This document shows positions 43,476 to 51,570 of a stretch of DNA of 64,000 nucleotides, piece by piece; position 1 is the first letter of the stretch, and the number at the start of each line of letters is the position of its first letter. Location: the NCBI GenBank assembly GCA_963750995.1, contig CAVVST010000004.1:744001-808000 (forward strand), read 5' to 3'. The notes beneath the pieces are model-generated. The model worked only from the letters and a program-made list of their open reading frames with translations, ran no database searches and was not told the origin of the DNA. The stretch comes from CAVVST01 sp963750995 (GTDB taxonomy: Bacteria; Acidobacteriota; Vicinamibacteria; Vicinamibacterales; UBA2999). A program made the position numbers and the translations under genes.

Positions 43476-44794
43476 ACCCCGACGTCATCATCGTCGGCGG
43501 CGGCTTTGCCGGCCTCAGCGCTGCCACGGCGCTGGCCGAACGCGGCGCCAGGGTGCTCGTCGTCGAGGCACGGCCGACACTTGGCGGCCGTGCCTCCGCA
43601 TTCACCGATCCGGCGACCGGCGAGCGGGTGGACAACGGACAGCACGTGCTGTTCGGCTGCTATCACGAGACGTTCCGGTTTCTCCGCCGCATCGGCGCCG
43701 AAGGGAACGTTCGTGTGCAACACCGGCTGGCGCTCGACATGATCGATCGGGCCGGGCGATGGTCGCGCCTCGCATGTCCGGCGCTGCCGTCGCCGCTGCA
43801 CCTGCTGGCCGGCGTCATGACGTGGAACGCGCTTGGATGGCGGGATCGTCTTGCGGTGTTGAAGATGCGGTCGGCGCTGTCGGGCGCAGCGGGGGCGCCC
43901 TTACAGCCCGCGACCACCGTCCGCCAGTGGCTCCTCGAGTACGGTCAGACGCTTCGCCTGATCGAGATGCTGTGGGAACCGCTGGCGGTGGCCGCACTGA
44001 ATCAGCCGATCGACCAGGCCGCTGCCGCGGCGTTCGCCGCCGTGCTCCGGCCCATGTTCGGCCGCAATCCGCGCAACGCCGCGCTCGCGCTGCCGTCGAG
44101 GCCGCTCGACGAAATGTATGTGCATCCGGCGCGGTCGTATATCGAAGAGCGGGGCGGAGAGGTTCGTGTGTCGAGTCCCGCCACCATCCGCGGCCATCAC
44201 GTGCTGATTCGGAATGAGCGCCTGACGGCGGCCGCGATCATCGCCGCCGTCCCCTGGCATGCGTTGTCGGACGTCCTGCCCGAGCCCCCCGCGGCGCTCG
44301 GCCGCGTGCTCGAGGCCGCCGATCGGACGGACGCGTCGCCGATCGTCACGGTCAATCTCTGGTTCGATCGCGTGGTGACCGATCGCACCCTGATCGGCCT
44401 TCCCGGCCGGACGCTGCAGTGGGTATTCGACAAGCGCGCGGTCTTCGCCCCGGCGAGACAGGCGGGCTCTCGTCTCTCCCTCATTTCGAGCGGCGCCGAG
44501 GCGGTGGTCGCGCGCAGCAACCAGGAGCTCATCGACCTGGCGATGGCCGAGGTATCCGAGGCGCTTCCCGTGGTGCGCTCCGCGTCGCTGCTGCGCGGCG
44601 TCGTCGTGCGCGAGAAAAAGGCGTCGTTCTCGGTCGCGCCGGGTCAGCCAGCGCGCCCCGCGACGAAAACCGGCGTGCCCGGCCTGTTTCTCGCCGGCGA
44701 CTGGATCGACACCGGTCTGCCCGCTACCATCGAGGGGGCCGTGATCAGCGGCCACTGGGCCGCTCAGGCGGCGCTGGAAACGATCAGGAATTGA
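43472..44794 (+). CDS. hpnE: Hydroxysqualene dehydroxylase HpnE
   Basis: This FAD-dependent amine-oxidase-family protein of 440 residues reduces hydroxysqualene to squalene. It shows the Rossmann motif VIIVGGGFAGLSAATAL, VVEARPTLGGRASAF, a LWEPLAVAALNQP block and the C-terminal FAD motif PGLFLAGDWIDTGLPATIEGAV split as usual. GTG start overlapping hpnD. It is followed by an AT-rich inverted repeat before thiI. Confidence 0.94.
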   Translation: MNPDVIIVGGGFAGLSAATALAERGARVLVVEARPTLGGRASAFTDPATGERVDNGQHVLFGCYHETFRFLRRIGAEGNVRVQHRLALDMIDRAGRWSRLACPALPSPLHLLAGVMTWNALGWRDRLAVLKMRSALSGAAGAPLQPATTVRQWLLEYGQTLRLIEMLWEPLAVAALNQPIDQAAAAAFAAVLRPMFGRNPRNAALALPSRPLDEMYVHPARSYIEERGGEVRVSSPATIRGHHVLIRNERLTAAAIIAAVPWHALSDVLPEPPAALGRVLEAADRTDASPIVTVNLWFDRVVTDRTLIGLPGRTLQWVFDKRAVFAPARQAGSRLSLISSGAEAVVARSNQELIDLAMAEVSEALPVVRSASLLRGVVVREKKASFSVAPGQPARPATKTGVPGLFLAGDWIDTGLPATIEGAVISGHWAAQAALETIRN

Positions 44795-44797
44795 GCC

Positions 44798-44886
44798 ATT
44801 GACGAATCTACGAATCGACGTAGTTTCGGAAATCTCAATTCGTCGATCGTAAATCCGTAAATCCGTAAATTCGTAAATTCGTCAAT
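44798..44886. repeat. AT-rich inverted and tandem repeat before thiI
   Basis: The left arm attgacgaatctacgaatcg (from 44798) is the near-reverse-complement of the right arm ending aaattcgtaaattcgtcaat (44867-44886). The right part is four tandem copies of cgtaaat(c/t). The repeat ends on the A-T of the thiI ATG, so it forms the whole 5' leader of thiI and could hide or insulate its start. Confidence 0.75.
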
Positions 44887-46087
44887 GAACTCCATCGTCG
44901 TCCACTATCAGGAGATTGCGCTCAAGGGGAAGAACCGGCCGTGGTTCATGGGCCGGCTGGTCCGCAATCTGCGCGGCGCGGTCGCTGACCTCGACGTGAA
45001 AGCGGTGCGCTCGCTGATGGGGCGGATCGAGATCGTCGTCGGTCCGGAGGCGACGCGGGAGGAAGTGGGCGAACGGATCCGGCGGACCTTCGGCATCGCG
45101 AATTTCTGGTACGCGGGCCGGACGACGCTCGACCTCGATGTCCTGACGGCCGCGATCCTGCGCGACCTCGAGCCAAGAAGCTGCGCCAGCTTCCGGGTGT
45201 CGGCGCGGCGCGCCGACAAACGCTTCCCGCTGACCTCCCCGCAGGTCGAGCGGGAGATTGGCGGCCGCATCAAGGCCGCGCGCGGCTGGAGAGTGGACCT
45301 CGAGCATGCCGATCTCGTTGTGCATGTCGAGTTGCTTTCGACCGAGGCGTTTTACTTCTTCGGCAAGGAGCGCGGTCCGGGCGGGCTGCCGACCGGCACC
45401 GCGGGACGCGTCGTGTGCCTGCTCTCAGGCGGCATCGACTCGCCTGTGGCTGCGCACCGCATGATGAAGCGCGGGTGCGCGGTGACTTTCGTGCACTTCC
45501 ACAGCTATCCGATTCTGTCGCGCGCGTCGCAGGAGAAAGCCCGCGAGCTCGTCGCCCTGCTGACGAAGTGGCAGCAGCGGTCGCGGCTCTACCTCGTTGC
45601 CTTCGGGGAGATCCAGCAGCAGGTGGTTCTGGCCGTTCCGGGCCCGATGCGCGTTGTCGTCTATCGCAGGCTGATGATGCGCATCGCCGAGCGGATCGCG
45701 CAGGCGCGCGGGGCGCATGGGCTCGTGACCGGAGACGTGGTCGGCCAGGTGGCCTCCCAGACGCTCGAAAACCTCGGCGTGGTCTCGAGCGTCGCGACGC
45801 TGCCGATCTTCCGGCCGCTCATCGGCATGGACAAGGAGGAAATCACGGCCCAGGCCGCGGCGCTTGGCAGCTACCCGATTTCCATCATCCCCGACCAGGA
45901 CTGCTGCACGCTGTTCACACCGCGCAACCCGTTGACCCGGGCGCGGTTGGCGCAGATCGAAGCGGCCGAAACGGCGCTGCCAATCGACGAATTCGTCGAA
46001 CGCGCCGCGGCCGACGCGGTCGTAGAAGACTTCAATTTCCCGGTGGTAGGATCGAGAACCGAGGTGCACAGTGGCTCCAGTAACTGA
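44885..46087 (+). CDS. thiI: tRNA uracil 4-sulfurtransferase ThiI
   Basis: ThiI makes 4-thiouridine in tRNA and, in some bacteria, supplies sulfur for thiamine. The 400-residue product has a ferredoxin-like/THUMP N-terminus (VHYQEIALKGKNRPWF, then a THUMP block to about 165), the PP-loop LLSGGIDSPVAAHRMMKRG and a DQDCCTLFTPRNP region with the catalytic Cys. There is no rhodanese domain, as in Gram-positive and archaeal forms. Its last 17 bases overlap the aldolase gene. Confidence 0.94.
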   Translation: MNSIVVHYQEIALKGKNRPWFMGRLVRNLRGAVADLDVKAVRSLMGRIEIVVGPEATREEVGERIRRTFGIANFWYAGRTTLDLDVLTAAILRDLEPRSCASFRVSARRADKRFPLTSPQVEREIGGRIKAARGWRVDLEHADLVVHVELLSTEAFYFFGKERGPGGLPTGTAGRVVCLLSGGIDSPVAAHRMMKRGCAVTFVHFHSYPILSRASQEKARELVALLTKWQQRSRLYLVAFGEIQQQVVLAVPGPMRVVVYRRLMMRIAERIAQARGAHGLVTGDVVGQVASQTLENLGVVSSVATLPIFRPLIGMDKEEITAQAAALGSYPISIIPDQDCCTLFTPRNPLTRARLAQIEAAETALPIDEFVERAAADAVVEDFNFPVVGSRTEVHSGSSN

Positions 46088-47159
46088 AGTCAGCGCAGCC
46101 AGCGGAACGCTGGGAAAAATCGAAGCTGTCCTCGGAGACGAGGCGGCTCTGCTCACCCATCAGTGCCGCACGATTCCGAAAGAGTCGCTCCATCTGCCAG
46201 GTCCGGATTTCGTCGAGCGCATTTTTTGCGGATCCGATCGTCACGCGCGCGTGATGGTCAGCCTGCAGTCGCTGCTCAACACGGGCCGCCTCGCCGGCAC
46301 CGGCTACGTCTCGATTCTTCCGGTCGACCAGGGAATCGAGCATTCCGGCGGCGCGTCGTTCGCGCCGAACCCTGCGTACTTCGATCCCGAGAACATCGTG
46401 AAGCTCGCCATCGAGGGCGGCTGTAACGGCGTCGCGTCAACGCTCGGCGTTCTCGGCAGCGTCGCCCGAAAATACGCTCACAGGATTCCGTTCATCCTCA
46501 AGGTCAACCACAACGAATTCATCTCTTACCCGAACGCCTACGATCAGATCAGATTCGCGAGCGTCAAGCAGGCCTTCGACATGGGTGCCGCCGGCGTCGG
46601 CGCGACGATCTATTTCGGATCGGAAGAATCGAAGCGGCAGCTGCAGGAAACCACCACGATGTTCCAGCAGGCGCACGAGCTTGGCATGTTCACGGTGCTG
46701 TGGTGCTACCTGCGGAACGCCGCGTTCAAGACCAAGGAAACCGACTATCACCTCGCCGCCGATCTGACCGGCCAGGCGAATCACCTTGGCGTGACGATCG
46801 AGGCCGACATCATCAAGCAGAAGCTTCCAGAGACGAACGGCGGTTTCGACGCCCTCAAGTTCGGGAAGACGCACAAGGACGTGTATTCCAAGCTGTCGTC
46901 GAACAATCCGATCGACCTGACGCGCTACCAGCTGGCCAACTGCTACATGGGGCGCGCGGGCCTGATCAACTCGGGCGGCGCCTCGGCGGGGGAGAGCGAC
47001 CTGAAGGAAGCCGTCAAGACGGCCGTGATCAACAAGCGCGCCGGTGGCATGGGTCTGATTTCAGGGCGCAAGGCGTTTCAGCGTCCTCTCAAGGAAGGGG
47101 TCGGGCTGCTCAACGCCATCCAGGACGTCTATCTCGCCAAGGAAATTACGATCGCGTAG
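46071..47159 (+). CDS. fbaB: Class I fructose-bisphosphate aldolase (FbaB/DhnA type)
   Basis: This Schiff-base aldolase has 362 residues and belongs to the DhnA family rather than the animal-type class I family. It shows GYVSILPVDQGIEHS, the Schiff-base Lys region PFILKVNHNE, GAAGVGATIYFGSEES and the phosphate site AGLINSGGASAGESDL. It cleaves fructose-1,6-bisphosphate in glycolysis and runs in reverse in gluconeogenesis. GTG start at 46071 lies inside thiI. It is followed by a palindromic repeat and the convergent Nudix gene. Confidence 0.92.
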   Translation: MAPVTEVSAASGTLGKIEAVLGDEAALLTHQCRTIPKESLHLPGPDFVERIFCGSDRHARVMVSLQSLLNTGRLAGTGYVSILPVDQGIEHSGGASFAPNPAYFDPENIVKLAIEGGCNGVASTLGVLGSVARKYAHRIPFILKVNHNEFISYPNAYDQIRFASVKQAFDMGAAGVGATIYFGSEESKRQLQETTTMFQQAHELGMFTVLWCYLRNAAFKTKETDYHLAADLTGQANHLGVTIEADIIKQKLPETNGGFDALKFGKTHKDVYSKLSSNNPIDLTRYQLANCYMGRAGLINSGGASAGESDLKEAVKTAVINKRAGGMGLISGRKAFQRPLKEGVGLLNAIQDVYLAKEITIA

Positions 47160-47161
47160 AC

Positions 47162-47223
47162 CGACCTGGCCGTCAGGGCGACCTTGCCGTCAGGCCGACC
47201 TGAAGGTCGGCCTCTCTACGTAG
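47162..47223. repeat. Palindromic repeat cluster between convergent genes
   Basis: A perfect hairpin AGGCCGACCT / AGGTCGGCCT lies at 47192-47201 and 47204-47213, with only GA between. It is preceded by two degenerate tandem copies (gccgtcagggcgacc, gccgtcaggccgacc) and followed by the palindrome ctacgtag. Position between convergent fbaB and Nudix genes suggests a bidirectional terminator or REP-like element. Confidence 0.75.
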
Positions 47224-47776
47224 GTAGCGGCGAACCTTCAGGTCCGCCGAGAAACTCCCGCAAGGCCTCGTAGGTGCTCCGGAACGCGAGCTCGTCCCAG
47301 GGAATGGCCTCGGGCTCAAAAAATCTGGCCTCGAGGCCTTCCTCATCGCATCCCAGGCACCCGCCAATCATCGTTGCGGCATACACGACAATCACCGGCG
47401 TCCGCCCGTCGTACGAATAGATGTTGATGAGCCGGTCGAGGCGAACATCCAGGCCGGCTTCCTCGCGCGCCTCACGCACCGCCGCGCGCTGCACCTCTTC
47501 GCCGCGATCGACGTAGCCGCCAGGGAAGACCCATTTGCCGTAGCCGGGCTCGATTGCGCGCCTCACCAGCACGATGCGTCCGTCCCCGTCGCTGATGACG
47601 GTTCCCACGGCGAGTTTTGGATCGAGATAGAAGACGTAGCCGCACGCCACGCACACGAGGCGCGTGGGGTCGCCTTCCTTGAGCAGCCTGGATTCGAGCG
47701 AGCCGCCGCAGACCGGGCAGAAGCGGAACCCGTCCTGATCGTGCTGATGCACCGCCACTCTATAATCTTCATTCAT
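47216..47776 (-). CDS. Nudix hydrolase with zinc ribbon (NudC-like)
   Basis: This 186-residue protein has an N-terminal four-Cys zinc ribbon (FCPVCGG ... LVCVACGY) and a Nudix box GGYVDRGEEVQRAAVREAREEAG. This resembles ADP-ribose or NADH pyrophosphatases. ATG 47776 was chosen: it begins MNEDYRVAVHQHDQDGFRFC, just before the ribbon. That start codon shares two bases with the divergent def start in the tetranucleotide CATG. The longer upstream frame is antisense to def. Confidence 0.9.
   Translation of the reverse strand: MNEDYRVAVHQHDQDGFRFCPVCGGSLESRLLKEGDPTRLVCVACGYVFYLDPKLAVGTVISDGDGRIVLVRRAIEPGYGKWVFPGGYVDRGEEVQRAAVREAREEAGLDVRLDRLINIYSYDGRTPVIVVYAATMIGGCLGCDEEGLEARFFEPEAIPWDELAFRSTYEALREFLGGPEGSPLPT
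47761..47766 (+). promoter_or_regulatory. Perfect -10 box TATAAT just before def
   Basis: TATAAT ends nine bases before the def ATG, which puts the transcription start at or within a few bases of the start codon. No convincing -35 is seen at 16-18 bases. It implies a leaderless or nearly leaderless def mRNA. Confidence 0.5.
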
Positions 47777-48302
47777 GTCGATATTGAAAGTCGCGCGCAT
47801 GGGGCACCCTGTGCTCCGGCAGCGCGGCCGCCCGCTCGAAAAGAACGACCTCCGCAATCCACTGATACAGAAGCTCATCGACGACATGATCGAGACGATG
47901 CACGAGTACAACGGGGTTGGCCTGGCGGCGCCGCAGGTCCACGCCAGCCTGCGGCTGTTCGTCGCCCTCCTGGTGGACGATCCAGACGGCAAGAGCGCCG
48001 CGACCGTGGTGATCAATCCCGAGATCGTGCCGAACTCCGAGTCGCGCGAAGAAGGCTGGGAGGGATGCCTCAGCATTCCTGACATCCGCGGAATGGTGCC
48101 GCGCTACACCGACATCACCGTGCGGGCGCTCGACCGCGACGGCCGCAGCACCGAGCTGAGGCTGAAAGACTTTCCCGCGCGCGTGGCACAGCACGAGACC
48201 GATCACCTCGACGGGGTCCTCTTCTTCGATCGGATGCCGTCGATGCAGTCGCTGACCTACCTCGAAGAGTTCTCGCGCTTCCATTCCAAAGACGACGATT
48301 GA
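47775..48302 (+). CDS. def: Peptide deformylase
   Basis: This metallo-hydrolase removes the formyl group from nascent proteins. The 175-residue product has all three motifs: GVGLAAPQV, EGCLSIP and QHETDHLDG, with metal ligands in the last two. ATG 47775 overlaps the start codon of the divergent Nudix gene. Its stop shares a base with the next gene (TGATG). The usual partner fmt is absent here. Confidence 0.96.
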   Translation: MSILKVARMGHPVLRQRGRPLEKNDLRNPLIQKLIDDMIETMHEYNGVGLAAPQVHASLRLFVALLVDDPDGKSAATVVINPEIVPNSESREEGWEGCLSIPDIRGMVPRYTDITVRALDRDGRSTELRLKDFPARVAQHETDHLDGVLFFDRMPSMQSLTYLEEFSRFHSKDDD

Positions 48303-49060
48303 TGACGACGGCACTGGTGACTGGCGGCGGCCGCGGGATCGGCCGCGCGATAGCGCTTGCACTCGCGGGTCCCGGTACGTTCGTCGCGATCGCCGGGCGG
48401 ACGCGAAGCCAGCTCCAGACGACCGCGAGCGAGCTGGAGCGCCTTGGCGGCCGGGCGCTGGCAATCGAGATGGACGTCACCAGCGAAGCCTCGGTCGCCG
48501 CCGCCATCGACACGTTGCGGAGCGCCTCGCCGCAGATCGACATCCTCGTCAACAACGCCGGCATTGGCGGCGGCGAGCCGATCGAAGGCTCCAGCGTCGA
48601 ACGCTGGCGCCGTACCATCGACACGAATCTCACTGGTATCTACCTGGTATCGAGAGCGGTGGTGGCGTCGCTCGCCGACGGCGGCCGGATCGTCAACATG
48701 TCCTCGGTGCTCGGGCGGTTTGGCGTCGCCGGCTACACGGCCTATTGCGCGTCGAAGCATGGCGTGATCGGATTCACGCGGGCCCTGGCGCTCGAGCTGG
48801 CGCCTCGACGGATCACGGTGAACGCCCTGTGCCCCGGCTGGGTCGACACCGACATGGCCGCACAGGGGATGCAGCAGGGCGCGGACGCCACCGGAGATAC
48901 ATTCGAGCAGTTTCGCGAGCGCGCGCTCGGGGCCGTCCCGCTTAAGCGAATCATCCAGCCGGCGGAGGTTGCTGAGCTCGTACGTTTTCTCGCCTCGCCG
49001 GCGGCGTCGGCCATCACTGGCCAGACCTACAATATCTGCGGCGGTCAGACGATGGACTGA
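48302..49060 (+). CDS. Short-chain dehydrogenase/reductase (FabG-like)
   Basis: This 252-residue classical SDR shows TGGGRGIGRAIALAL, NNAGIGGGEP, the catalytic Ser in VNMSSVLGRFG, and Tyr-x-x-x-Lys in YCASKHGVIGF. VNALCPGWVDTDMA and the C-terminal GQTYNICGGQTMD are typical of the 3-oxoacyl-ACP reductase / 3-hydroxybutyrate dehydrogenase group. The substrate is unproven. ATG 48302 overlaps the def stop. Confidence 0.92.
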   Translation: MTTALVTGGGRGIGRAIALALAGPGTFVAIAGRTRSQLQTTASELERLGGRALAIEMDVTSEASVAAAIDTLRSASPQIDILVNNAGIGGGEPIEGSSVERWRRTIDTNLTGIYLVSRAVVASLADGGRIVNMSSVLGRFGVAGYTAYCASKHGVIGFTRALALELAPRRITVNALCPGWVDTDMAAQGMQQGADATGDTFEQFRERALGAVPLKRIIQPAEVAELVRFLASPAASAITGQTYNICGGQTMD

Positions 49061-49140
49061 AACGGCGATCATCGGCGCGGTGAAGTAGCTCACGTTTCGG
49101 TTTAAAATCCCAAAAGCGCGGGGCGGCGATCGTCACCCGG

Positions 49141-49146
49141 TATAAT
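49141..49146 (+). promoter_or_regulatory. Perfect -10 box TATAAT just before the thyX-like gene
   Basis: TATAAT ends nine bases before GTG 49156, the same geometry as before def. No good -35 is seen. It suggests a nearly leaderless mRNA. Confidence 0.5.
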
Positions 49147-49155
49147 TCGACGTCC

Positions 49156-50691
49156 GTGCTCGCCACTGCACCACCCAGCGTCACATTACGAACCGCGCCG
49201 GCGACCCCGTTTGACGGCGCGATCGCCGCTGCGCGCACCTGTTACTCGCCGCGCGTGATTGCCACCGCCGAGATCACCGAAAAGCAGCGCGATACCATCG
49301 GCGCGCTCACGTTCGACGCCGGTCATCACACCGTCTACCAGCACGCGCATTTCGAGTTCGGCCTCGAGAACGTCTCGCGTCATTTCGTCTGGACGTTCCT
49401 GCACTCGTACCCGTTCTACAACTCCGAGCAGTCGAGCCAACGTTACGTAAAGCTGCGCGAACCACGCGCATTCGTCCCGCCGCTCAGCGGCGAGGCGCTC
49501 GAGGTCTACGAGCGTGCCATCGTCCGCGCCTGGGACCGGTACGCCGAACTCTCGGCTCTGCTCAGAGACGATGCGCTGTCAATCCTCAAGGAGTTGCGCT
49601 ACGTCAGGCCGACGACCAATCCCGAACGGCTGAAGCAGATTGAGCGCGACGCGGAGAAGCGAGCGATTGAAACGGCCCGCTACGTCATTCCCATCGGCGC
49701 GTTCACGTCGATGGTCCACACCGTGTCGGGGATCGTGCTCCACCGCCTGCAGCGTATGGTGAACACCAGCGACACACCGTACGAGGCGCAGGCGGTGATC
49801 GGCGAGATGGTCCGGCTGGTCAAGGACTGGGACCCGATGTTCTTCGAGAAAGTCGGGGTTGGGCCGATCGCGGTCGACCAGGTGCCCGAGAGCGATTTCC
49901 CGGCGCCACAGGGCGGCGGCGATCGCTTCGCCGCCTCGTTCGATGCCCGGTTGAACGGCCGGTGGTCTAGGCTCCGAAGCACGTCGAGCGACGCGGAGGC
50001 GATCATCGCCGACTCGGTCCGGTCAGTGTTCGGCCTCGAACCCGGGGACATGTCGGACGATGAGGCGCTGGACCGGGTGATGAACCCGGCGGCCAACCGC
50101 TACCGGCTCGACATCCTGAACGTTTCCTATCACTCGCCGCTGATGCGGTCGCTGCACCACGCGAATTACGTGTTCGAGAAGCGCCTCAGCCACACCGCCG
50201 ATTCGCAGGATCAGCGCCACCGCATGGTGCCGGCGTCGCGGCCGCTGATGACGTTTGCCGACACCTCGCAGCCTGATTTCATTACGCCGCGGCTGATTGC
50301 CGCCAACCCCCGCGCGCGGGCTGCGTACGACTGCGCCATGCGCGAGGCGTGGACGGCGAAGAACCGGCTGCTCGAGCTCGGGGTTCCGCTCGAGTTCGCG
50401 CTCTACGTGCTGCCGAACGCCAAGACGCTTCGCTTCGTCGAATCCGGGTCGCTGCTCGCGCTGCTGCACAAGTGGACGCTCCGCACCTGCTTCAACGCGC
50501 AGGAGGAGATCTATCTGGCCTCGATGGACGAGATCGAGCAGGTGCGCGCCGTGCACCCGCGCATCGCCCGCTACATCGGTCCGCCGTGCGTCATCCGCAA
50601 CGGCCTGGTGTCGCCGCGATGCACCGAGGGCACGCACTTTTGCGGCGTACCCGTGTGGCGCGATTTTCCGGCCGCTGTTCGGCGCCTTTAA
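49156..50691 (+). CDS. Double-length ThyX-like FAD-dependent thymidylate synthase
   Basis: ThyX methylates dUMP using FAD and folate. Normal ThyX has 210-250 residues; this product has 511 and appears to contain two ThyX-like halves. The first has ISxLTFDAGHHTVYQHAHFEF-like sequence and the degenerate motif SRHFVWTFLHSYPFYNSEQSSQRY. The second has LLHHANYVFEKR-like sequence and the motif QRHRMVPASRP, close to the canonical RHR-x7-S. Each half may supply part of a shared active site, or one may be structural. Start GTG 49156. I am confident of the superfamily, less of the catalytic activity. Confidence 0.85.
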   Translation: MLATAPPSVTLRTAPATPFDGAIAAARTCYSPRVIATAEITEKQRDTIGALTFDAGHHTVYQHAHFEFGLENVSRHFVWTFLHSYPFYNSEQSSQRYVKLREPRAFVPPLSGEALEVYERAIVRAWDRYAELSALLRDDALSILKELRYVRPTTNPERLKQIERDAEKRAIETARYVIPIGAFTSMVHTVSGIVLHRLQRMVNTSDTPYEAQAVIGEMVRLVKDWDPMFFEKVGVGPIAVDQVPESDFPAPQGGGDRFAASFDARLNGRWSRLRSTSSDAEAIIADSVRSVFGLEPGDMSDDEALDRVMNPAANRYRLDILNVSYHSPLMRSLHHANYVFEKRLSHTADSQDQRHRMVPASRPLMTFADTSQPDFITPRLIAANPRARAAYDCAMREAWTAKNRLLELGVPLEFALYVLPNAKTLRFVESGSLLALLHKWTLRTCFNAQEEIYLASMDEIEQVRAVHPRIARYIGPPCVIRNGLVSPRCTEGTHFCGVPVWRDFPAAVRRL

Positions 50692-50732
50692 CTGCCTGGT
50701 CCGGTGAGTTCGTGGAGACTCCGGAGTTGACG

Positions 50733-50877
50733 GATTCACAAGGAGCGACGAAGGCACGGAGGACGAACAGGCATGTGTCTCAACCGTTTTTGCGGGCCGG
50801 CGCCGCCGGCCTGAAATTCAGTCGCCAACCAGTCGTCTCCGTTTCTCCGTTTCTCCTTGTGAAAATCGTTTTATTCA
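50733..50877. repeat. Intergenic inverted-repeat element, about 145 bp
   Basis: Outer arms share ttcacaaggag / ctccttgtgaa exactly and continue as cgacgaaggcacggag / ctccgtttctccgttt with mismatches (50733-50766 and 50833-50877). An inner perfect palindrome GGCCGGCG-C-CGCCGGCC is at 50795-50811. The build resembles the element at 2677-2811 but the sequence differs. Confidence 0.75.
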
Positions 50878-50886
50878 GGTGAGTCC

Positions 50887-51570
50887 GTGAGCGCTTGGCT
50901 TGTCCATCTCTACACGGCAACCGGCGCGCTATTCGCGTTTCTCTCACTCAACCTCATCATCCAGGATCGCTACCGCGAGGCATTCTTCTGGCTCGCCTTG
51001 TCCCTCGTCGTTGACGCGACCGACGGCGTGCTGGCTCGGCGGCTCGAAGTGGCCTCTCGGCTGCCGTGGTTCAACGGCGACTCGCTCGACAACATCGTCG
51101 ATTACCTGGCCTACGTCTTCGTCCCCGCGTTCATCGTCTGGCATGCGCCGCTCGTCCCGGGCGGCTGGGGCATCGGCGTTCCGTTCGCGATGCTCCTGTC
51201 GAGTCTGTACGGTTTCAGCCAGCAAGACGCCAAGACCGCTGATCACTTTTTCACCGGCTTTCCGTCCTACTGGAACATCGTCGTCTTTTATCTCTATCTG
51301 GCGGGATGGCCACCGGCGCTCAATGCAGCGCTGCTGACGGTGCTTGCGCTTCTCGTTTTCGTCCCGATTCGATACGTGTACCCGTCACGTACGCCGGCGT
51401 TGCGGACGCTGACGATCGGACTTGGAATCGCGTGGGGCCTCTTGATGATCGTGATGCTCTGGCGGATGCCGGCTGTGTCGCCGGTGATCCTCTGGGCGTC
51501 GCTGATTTTCCCTGCGTATTACGTGGCACTCTCGCTCGTGCTCAATCACCGGCGCGGCGCATTGCCCTGA
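50887..51570 (+). CDS. CDP-alcohol phosphatidyltransferase (phosphatidylcholine-synthase-like)
   Basis: This integral-membrane phospholipid enzyme has 227 residues and six to eight hydrophobic helices. The active-site pattern D-G-x2-A-R ... G-x3-D-x3-D is present in DATDGVLARR and GDSLDNIVD. The remaining sequence (HHFFTGFPSYWN-like segment near 120-130) resembles bacterial Pcs, which makes phosphatidylcholine from CDP-diacylglycerol and choline. The exact alcohol is inferred. GTG start; its stop overlaps the MBL gene start. Confidence 0.85.
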   Translation: MSAWLVHLYTATGALFAFLSLNLIIQDRYREAFFWLALSLVVDATDGVLARRLEVASRLPWFNGDSLDNIVDYLAYVFVPAFIVWHAPLVPGGWGIGVPFAMLLSSLYGFSQQDAKTADHFFTGFPSYWNIVVFYLYLAGWPPALNAALLTVLALLVFVPIRYVYPSRTPALRTLTIGLGIAWGLLMIVMLWRMPAVSPVILWASLIFPAYYVALSLVLNHRRGALP

